From Anaerorhabdus sp036637135 (GTDB lineage Bacteria; Bacillota_I; Bacilli_A; Erysipelotrichales; Erysipelotrichaceae), in assembly GCF_036637135.1 (NCBI RefSeq), contig NZ_JAVWNC010000061.1:1-11068 (forward strand): DNA of 11,068 bases. The letters run 5' to 3'. Shown here piece after piece: positions 7,874-11,068 of the stretch (position 1 is its first letter; the number at the start of each line of letters is the position of its first letter). The notes under the pieces are model-generated. The model searched no databases and was not told the origin of the DNA. It saw only the letters and a list, made by a program, of their open reading frames with translations. The translations under genes were made by a program, and so were the position numbers.

Positions 7874-7961
7874 TTCCATTTTGGAATGCAATGAATTGAA
7901 ATCGATTCTATTTTTTTGCTTTATGGTTGAATAAGAGTCCACAGATCTCTTTTCTAAAGCA
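7874..7961 (-). ncRNA. Leader of panT-coaBC-coaX operon with possible cis-regulatory fold
   Basis: The predicted mRNA leader is about 100 nt. Its very 5' end can form a 7-bp stem (TGCTTTA 7961-7955 with TAAAGCA 7923-7917) enclosing a 5-bp stem (AAGAG 7951-7947 with CTCTT 7937-7933). The inner loop's TGTGG (7943-7939) could pair with CCATA (7926-7922), partly competing with the outer stem. Six A follow. A small hairpin (TTCCA/TGGAA, 7886-7882 with 7878-7874) sits just before the Shine-Dalgarno. This does not match any riboswitch class that I can recognise. The stems are short, so the call is tentative. Confidence 0.3.
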
Positions 7962-7966
7962 GTATT

Positions 7967-7995
7967 ATTATACAGCGTATCTTTTGAAATGTCAG
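7967..7995 (-). promoter_or_regulatory. Sigma-A-type promoter of the panT-coaBC-coaX operon
   Basis: On the minus strand CTGACA (7995-7990, 5 of 6) and TATAAT (7972-7967, perfect) are separated by exactly 17 nt. The expected start is near 7960, giving a leader of about 100 nt. The element overlaps the divergent promoter of the phosphoesterase gene. Confidence 0.75.
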
Positions 7996-8012
7996 TAAGT
8001 TTAAACTATAAT
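7984..8012 (+). promoter_or_regulatory. Sigma-A-type promoter of the yfcE-like gene
   Basis: TTGAAA (7984-7989) and TATAAT (8007-8012) are separated by 17 nt. The expected start is near 8019, giving a leader of only about 18 nt that holds the ribosome site. Its -35 lies inside the spacer of the opposite promoter and vice versa. Confidence 0.8.
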
Positions 8013-8036
8013 TAAAGTATAAAAGGAGATATACAT

Positions 8037-8567
8037 ATGAAGTATTTAGTATTTTCAGATATTCATGGTTCATTAGATGCTGCAAAATTTATTCAAAAGA
8101 AATTGAGTGATGAGAAAATAGATAAATGTTTATGTTTAGGTGATTTCTTATATCATGGACCACGGAATGATATTCCTGAAGATTATAATCCAAAAGAAGT
8201 TTTCGCAATCTTAAATACACTAAAAGATAAATTAATAGGAATTCGTGGTAATTGTGATAGTGAAGTAGACCAAATGGTTTTAGAATTTCCAATGATGGAT
8301 GATAATTATATTTTTATGATGGGTGATAAGAAAGTGTGCTCGACGCATGGTCATATTGCACTACCAAATGAGAAACTGGATGTTGTTTTGAGTGGACATA
8401 CACATATTCCGGTAGCTATAAAAGAAAATGGTGTTATTTATGGTAATCCAGGATCGATAGCGATTCCTAAAGGTGGTTATGAAAAGAGTTATGGTATTTT
8501 AAGTGATAGTGAATTCATTGTACTAACAATGGATGAAGAAATATTGATGCAAATAGAAATAGCATAA
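8037..8567 (+). CDS. YfcE/MJ0936-type metallophosphoesterase
   Basis: This is a small calcineurin-like phosphodiesterase of 176 residues, near the size of E. coli YfcE. The metal ligands are in order: D8 and H10 in SDIHG, D36 in LGDFLYHGP, N72 in GNCDSE, H104 in THGH, and H121/H123 in SGHTHIP, followed by the family's GNPGSIAIPKGG (136-147). YfcE relatives hydrolyse artificial phosphodiesters with Mn2+; the physiological substrate is unknown. It is a single-gene unit with a strong promoter and the ribosome site AAGGAGA 8 nt before ATG. It is divergent from the CoA operon and ends at a hairpin shared with alr. The binding residues are all intact. Confidence 0.9.
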   Translation: MKYLVFSDIHGSLDAAKFIQKKLSDEKIDKCLCLGDFLYHGPRNDIPEDYNPKEVFAILNTLKDKLIGIRGNCDSEVDQMVLEFPMMDDNYIFMMGDKKVCSTHGHIALPNEKLDVVLSGHTHIPVAIKENGVIYGNPGSIAIPKGGYEKSYGILSDSEFIVLTMDEEILMQIEIA

Positions 8568-8570
8568 GAA

Positions 8571-8596
8571 AAGGTATCCAGTGGATACCTTATTTT
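8571..8596. terminator. Bidirectional terminator between yfcE-like gene and alr
   Basis: A 9-bp stem (8571-8579 with 8583-8591, AAGGTATCC/GGATACCTT) with a 3-nt loop lies between the convergent genes. On the plus strand TATTTTAA follows, and on the minus strand TTTTCTTAT follows. The alr stop codon (8592-8590) is part of the stem. The core AAGGTATC/GATACCTT is the same as in the terminator at 1514-1535. Confidence 0.7.
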
Positions 8597-9696
8597 AATG
8601 ATCGTTCTAAACGTGCGTTATTAATAGAGATTGGTTTATTATTCTTAACATATACACGGGTTAGTCTTTCGCTTAGATTTGTTAAAACTTCATAAGGAAT
8701 TGTATCTAAATCTTTTGCGACATCCTGAACCGAGATATGATTACCAAAAAGTTCTACTTTTGTACCTACGGGGTAAAGTTGACTTGTGTGAATCATACAT
8801 TGGTCCATACAAATTCTTCCAACAATAGGGGCTAATTCGCCATTGATGTATAGCGAACGACCTTGATTCTTACGTAACCAGCCATCTGCGTAGCCAATAG
8901 GTAGTGTTGCGATGATTTCTTTTGATGTAGTTGTATAGGTAGCACCATAACTTATGGTTTCATCTGCATCAATCTCTTTTATACATGAAATTGTAGAAAA
9001 TAAAGAAAAGACTGGATGTAGAGTTTGGTCATGCGCACTAATACCGTACATAGAGATGCCGAGTCTTCCATAATTTGTAAAATCTTCATCTAAAGACAAT
9101 AAAGCATCTGAATTATCACAATGAATATATTCAAAGTCATATTGTAGCGTTTTAACGCGTTCTACGAAGAGATTATACTGGCGCATAGTCATTGACTGTG
9201 TTTTATCATCAGAACACGCAAAGTGAGTAAAAACCCCCTCAGGATTGATTTCATTCTCAAGACAAAGATTCAAAGCTTCAATACATTCATCTTCTTCTTT
9301 AATACCGATACGATTCATACCTGTATCAATCTTTAAATGAACAGAAAGACCACTTACTTCTCTCTTTACTATTTCTTTTAACCAATCTAAGGAAACGACT
9401 GTTGTGGAAATGTTATGTTCTATACATAAATCGATGTCCTTTGGATCAACATAACCTAAAATTAATATCTTTTCATGACATCCTTCATTTCTTAATACAA
9501 GGGCTTCGTCCAAACTAGAAACCGCAAAAAAATGAATTCCACATTCTCGAGCAGTTTGAATAATGAATTGATCGCCACTTCCATAACCATTTGCCTTGAT
9601 AACACAAATTAATTCCTTCTTTGACTTATTGAGTATATGCTCAATATTTTTTTTCAATGCATCGAGGTTAATTTCAACCCAACTTTCTCTGTACAT
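8590..9696 (-). CDS. alr: Alanine racemase (PLP-dependent)
   Basis: It interconverts L- and D-alanine, supplying D-Ala for peptidoglycan and possibly teichoic acid. It has 368 residues, the normal length. The N-terminal TIM barrel carries the PLP lysine K34 in VIKANGYGSG, the HLKIDTGMNRIG segment (120-131), and the NYGRLGISMYGIS segment (208-220). The C-terminal beta domain has the second catalytic base Y250 in SYGATYT, then PIGYADGWLR (266-275) and GRICMDQCM (293-301). ATG at 9696 is preceded by AGGAGA. It lies 9 nt downstream of the small membrane-protein gene, so both are probably on one transcript. Both catalytic residues are present. Confidence 0.96.
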   Translation of the reverse strand: MYRESWVEINLDALKKNIEHILNKSKKELICVIKANGYGSGDQFIIQTARECGIHFFAVSSLDEALVLRNEGCHEKILILGYVDPKDIDLCIEHNISTTVVSLDWLKEIVKREVSGLSVHLKIDTGMNRIGIKEEDECIEALNLCLENEINPEGVFTHFACSDDKTQSMTMRQYNLFVERVKTLQYDFEYIHCDNSDALLSLDEDFTNYGRLGISMYGISAHDQTLHPVFSLFSTISCIKEIDADETISYGATYTTTSKEIIATLPIGYADGWLRKNQGRSLYINGELAPIVGRICMDQCMIHTSQLYPVGTKVELFGNHISVQDVAKDLDTIPYEVLTNLSERLTRVYVKNNKPISINNARLERSLK

Positions 9697-9705
9697 ATTA
9701 ATCTC

Positions 9706-10134
9706 CTATACAATTCTTGAACTTATAAATGCAGCGTAAACGCCTCCGACTCTAAATAAGATACCAAGTAATGAATTGAAATTCGTACTTAGTAGGATTT
9801 TTAAGTATGTTTGGAATGCATAAATGAAGATATTAAAATCAGTGAATACACTGAATCCGAAATAACTAATCATATCTGCACCTATAAAGCATACCACAGC
9901 GCAGACAGCTCCGAGTATTGAAAATTTCATTTGTACGCCACGACCATATGTTCTAATAGCCCACCCGATTCCATAACCTATTAATAGGAATGCAACAGAA
10001 AATTCAATTCTTAACATTTGTGAAAGCCATCCGTAAGCCACCATAAGGACAATTGTAGCGACTACTCCTGCCAAAATTCCTCTTTGGAATCGTTGATTCT
10101 TAGTTAAAGCCTGTGTATTGAATACTTTTAACAT
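9706..10134 (-). CDS. Small four-helix membrane protein of unknown function
   Basis: This is a 142-residue protein with four likely membrane helices (about 18-38, 43-61, 70-96, 118-139) and short basic loops. The segment GYGIGWAIRTYGRGVQMKFSILGA (53-76) resembles a motif common in small Bacillota membrane proteins of unknown role (GxxxGxxIRxxGKG...GA). I do not recognise a named family and assign no function. Its ribosome site is weak (only TTGG/GGTAA near the ATG), and no better internal start exists because the next Met is inside helix 1. It lies 9 nt before alr, so it is the first gene of that unit; this does not by itself imply a cell-wall role. Confidence 0.75.
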   Translation of the reverse strand: MLKVFNTQALTKNQRFQRGILAGVVATIVLMVAYGWLSQMLRIEFSVAFLLIGYGIGWAIRTYGRGVQMKFSILGAVCAVVCFIGADMISYFGFSVFTDFNIFIYAFQTYLKILLSTNFNSLLGILFRVGGVYAAFISSRIV

Positions 10135-10201
10135 TTAATTTTACCAATATATGAAACAGAAAATACTTTGCTCTGTTTACTTATATCCTTTCAACAAAAG
10201 A

Positions 10202-10230
10202 AGTATATCAAAAAAGTTAAAAAATTTCCA
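10202..10230 (-). promoter_or_regulatory. Candidate promoter of the membrane protein-alr unit
   Basis: On the minus strand TGGAAA (10230-10225, 4 of 6) and TATACT (10207-10202, 5 of 6) are 17 nt apart. The expected start is near 10195, giving a leader of about 60 nt that contains a 6-bp stem AAACAG/CTGTTT (10154-10159 with 10173-10178). The -35 is weak, so the call is tentative. Confidence 0.4.
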
Positions 10231-10238
10231 TTAATGTG

Positions 10239-10267
10239 TTGACTTGGTTTTTTCTCTATGGTATATT
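10239..10267 (+). promoter_or_regulatory. Promoter of the tRNA operon
   Basis: TTGACT (10239-10244, 5 of 6) and TATATT (10262-10267, 5 of 6) are separated by 17 nt, with the expected start near 10274, about 15 nt before the first tRNA. No other convincing promoter is visible between the six tRNA genes. Confidence 0.8.
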
Positions 10268-10288
10268 AAGTAAGCACTAAAAATAAAC

Positions 10289-10364
10289 GGAGGTTTAGCT
10301 CAGTTGGGAGAGCATCTGCCTTACAAGCAGAGGGTCGGCGGTTCGAGCCCGTCAACCTCCACCA
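10289..10364 (+). tRNA. tRNA-Val (UAC)
   Basis: 76 nt including encoded CCA. The acceptor stem is GGAGGTT/AACCTCC, and the anticodon stem CTGC/GCAG encloses the loop CTTACAA with anticodon TAC. The T-arm has GGTTCGAGCC with one G-T pair. It is the first gene of the operon. Confidence 0.96.
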
Positions 10365-10424
10365 TTTTTTTTGAAGCAACAAGTTTATTATATAGAGGAT
10401 TAAGAAACCGCCCTCAACAGACAT

Positions 10425-10500
10425 GCCGACTTAGCTCAATTGGCAGAGCAATTGATTTGTAATCAATAGGTTGTAGGTTCGATTCCTATAGTCGGCACCA
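10425..10500 (+). tRNA. tRNA-Thr (UGU)
   Basis: 76 nt with encoded CCA. The acceptor is GCCGACT/AGTCGGC, and the anticodon stem ATTGA/TCAAT encloses the loop TTTGTAA with anticodon TGT. A 60-nt AT-rich gap separates it from tRNA-Val. Confidence 0.96.
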
Positions 10501-10513
10501 TTTATTTAAACTT

Positions 10514-10598
10514 GGAGAGGTAGCGAAGTGGCTAAACGCGGTTGACTGTAACTCAATTCTCTTAGAGTTCGGCAGTTCGAATCTGCCCCTCTCCACCA
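10514..10598 (+). tRNA. tRNA-Tyr (GUA)
   Basis: 85 nt with encoded CCA. The acceptor is GGAGAGG/CCTCTCC, and the loop CTGTAAC has anticodon GTA. The long variable arm (about 10558-10570) is as expected for a bacterial class II tRNA-Tyr. Confidence 0.95.
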
Positions 10599-10663
10599 TT
10601 TTTCTACTCAAGACTTTCTCGGGCAGAAACATAAAGATATAAACGCGGTTAGAAGCATTTGAT

Positions 10664-10739
10664 TGGGGCATAGCCAAGCGGTAAGGCATCAGACTTTGAC
10701 TCTGACATTTCCCTGGTTCGATCCCAGGTGCCCCAGCCA
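10664..10739 (+). tRNA. tRNA-Gln (UUG)
   Basis: 76 nt with encoded CCA. The acceptor is TGGGGCA/TGCCCCA with the weak first pair U1-A72 that is typical of bacterial tRNA-Gln. The anticodon stem TCAGA/TCTGA encloses the loop CTTTGAC with anticodon TTG. A 65-nt spacer separates it from tRNA-Tyr. Confidence 0.95.
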
Positions 10740-10752
10740 ATTTATTAATTTT

Positions 10753-10828
10753 GTCCCGGTAGCTCAGGTGGTAGAGCAACTGACTTTTAATCAGTGGGTC
10801 GGAGGTTCGATTCCTCTCCGGGACACCA
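10753..10828 (+). tRNA. tRNA-Lys (UUU)
   Basis: 76 nt with encoded CCA. The acceptor is GTCCCGG/CCGGGAC, and the stem CTGA/TCAG encloses the loop CTTTTAA with anticodon TTT. Confidence 0.96.
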
Positions 10829-10833
10829 TCTAT

Positions 10834-10907
10834 GCGGATGTAGTTCAATGGTAGAACTTCAGCCTTCCAAGCTGACTACGTGGGTTCGATTCCCATCATC
10901 CGCTCCA
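10834..10907 (+). tRNA. tRNA-Gly (UCC)
   Basis: 74 nt with encoded CCA. The acceptor is GCGGATG/CATCCGC, the discriminator is U, and the stem CAGC/GCTG encloses the loop CTTCCAA with anticodon TCC. It starts 5 nt after tRNA-Lys and is the last gene of the operon. Confidence 0.96.
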
Positions 10908-10917
10908 ATCGTTCAAT

Positions 10918-10941
10918 AAGCCGAATTAATCGGCTTTTTTT
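10918..10941 (+). terminator. Intrinsic terminator of the tRNA operon
   Basis: A 7-bp GC-containing stem (10918-10924 with 10930-10936, AAGCCGA/TCGGCTT), loop ATTAA, runs into seven T (10935-10941). It is located 10 nt after tRNA-Gly. Confidence 0.9.
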
Positions 10942-10977
10942 GTGTTTGTTTTCACCAACACCAGAATTTGTAGAACC

Positions 10978-11001
10978 AAAAGAAACTAGTTATCTAGTTT
11001 C
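10978..11001 (-). terminator. Terminator of the partial gene at the right edge
   Basis: A perfect 8-bp stem (10982-10989 with 10994-11001, GAAACTAG/CTAGTTTC) with a 4-nt loop is followed on the minus strand by TTTT (10981-10978). The stop codon of the incoming gene (10992-10990) sits in the loop. It faces the tRNA operon's terminator at about 37 nt distance. Confidence 0.6.
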
Positions 11002-11067
11002 CTCTTCAAAACGCCAATACATTGTATAGATATACCAATTAGCGAATATTTGCTGCTTCCAAGATTT
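10990..11067 (-). CDS. 3' end of a minus-strand gene cut by the window edge
   Basis: A reading frame open from the right edge runs for 25 codons to TAA and ends in IYTMYWRFEEETR. It is directly followed by a terminator-like hairpin, which supports a real gene end. The fragment is rich in Trp, Tyr and Glu. It is too short to name the protein. Confidence 0.5.
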   Translation of the reverse strand, partial: KSWKQQIFANWYIYTMYWRFEEETR

Positions 11068-11068
11068 G

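Noticed and set aside
7697..7942. Minus-strand 81-codon frame starting in the panT leader
   Set aside because: It overlaps panT in another frame and has no ribosome site. panT itself has a strong one and a clear membrane-protein sequence.
7858..7961. A known preQ1, THF or T-box leader upstream of the S component
   Set aside because: I could not find the conserved core of any of these; the element is short and only weakly paired.
10486..10848. A 120-codon minus-strand open frame across the tRNA cluster, with phrases such as GAPGIEPG and VERGRFELP
   Set aside because: It is antisense to four tRNA genes, and these phrases are the well-known spurious translation of tRNA complements. There is no ribosome site.
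10663..10854. Plus-strand 63-codon open frame
   Set aside because: It runs through tRNA-Gln, tRNA-Lys and the start of tRNA-Gly, so it is a by-product of RNA genes.
1..11068. CRISPR array, prophage, toxin-antitoxin pair or defence system
   Set aside because: No regularly spaced repeats, integrase, small overlapping gene pair or nuclease/helicase gene is visible. All intact genes are accounted for by housekeeping or transport families.

Overview
The window looks like a chromosomal segment of a low-GC Gram-positive bacterium (Bacillota). The DNA is AT-rich, Shine-Dalgarno sequences are strong (AGGAGG, GGAGA), and promoters are sigma-A-like. All six tRNA genes encode their CCA end. There is a type III pantothenate kinase (CoaX) and an ECF-type vitamin transporter subunit. 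TGG is used for Trp and TGA for stop, so this is not the mycoplasma code. A member of the Erysipelotrichia or a neighbouring class is my guess from gene content and protein style; it is not proven by the sequence.

Layout. Positions 1-50 hold two hairpins of uncertain origin just downstream of a minus-strand polysaccharide/lipid-linked-oligosaccharide flippase (51-1484). Next comes a three-gene minus-strand operon for a MacAB-type efflux system: adaptor (5175-3547), ATPase (3550-2825) and FtsX-type permease (2841-1570), joined by overlapping start/stop codons and closed by an intrinsic terminator that interleaves with the flippase promoter. A second minus-strand operon (7857-5275) encodes an ECF S component (probably pantothenate-specific), CoaBC and CoaX, that is, pantothenate uptake plus the first three steps of CoA synthesis. 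It is divergent from a plus-strand YfcE-like metallophosphoesterase gene (8037-8567). The two divergent promoters physically overlap, and the transport operon has a leader of about 100 nt with a possible folded element. YfcE and the next minus-strand gene, alanine racemase (9696-8590), converge on a shared hairpin terminator. A small four-helix membrane protein of unknown function lies just upstream of alr. From 10239 to 10941 there is a complete plus-strand tRNA operon (promoter; Val, Thr, Tyr, Gln, Lys, Gly; terminator). The right edge carries the last 25 codons of a minus-strand gene with its own terminator.

The genes are mostly housekeeping: cell envelope (flippase, D-Ala supply), export (MacAB-like), cofactor supply (CoA) and translation (tRNAs). 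I see no convincing new multi-gene system. The most interesting points are regulatory: the structured leader of the pantothenate/CoA operon, the intertwined divergent promoters, a terminator/promoter overlap before the flippase gene, and the unexplained hairpin pair at the left edge.
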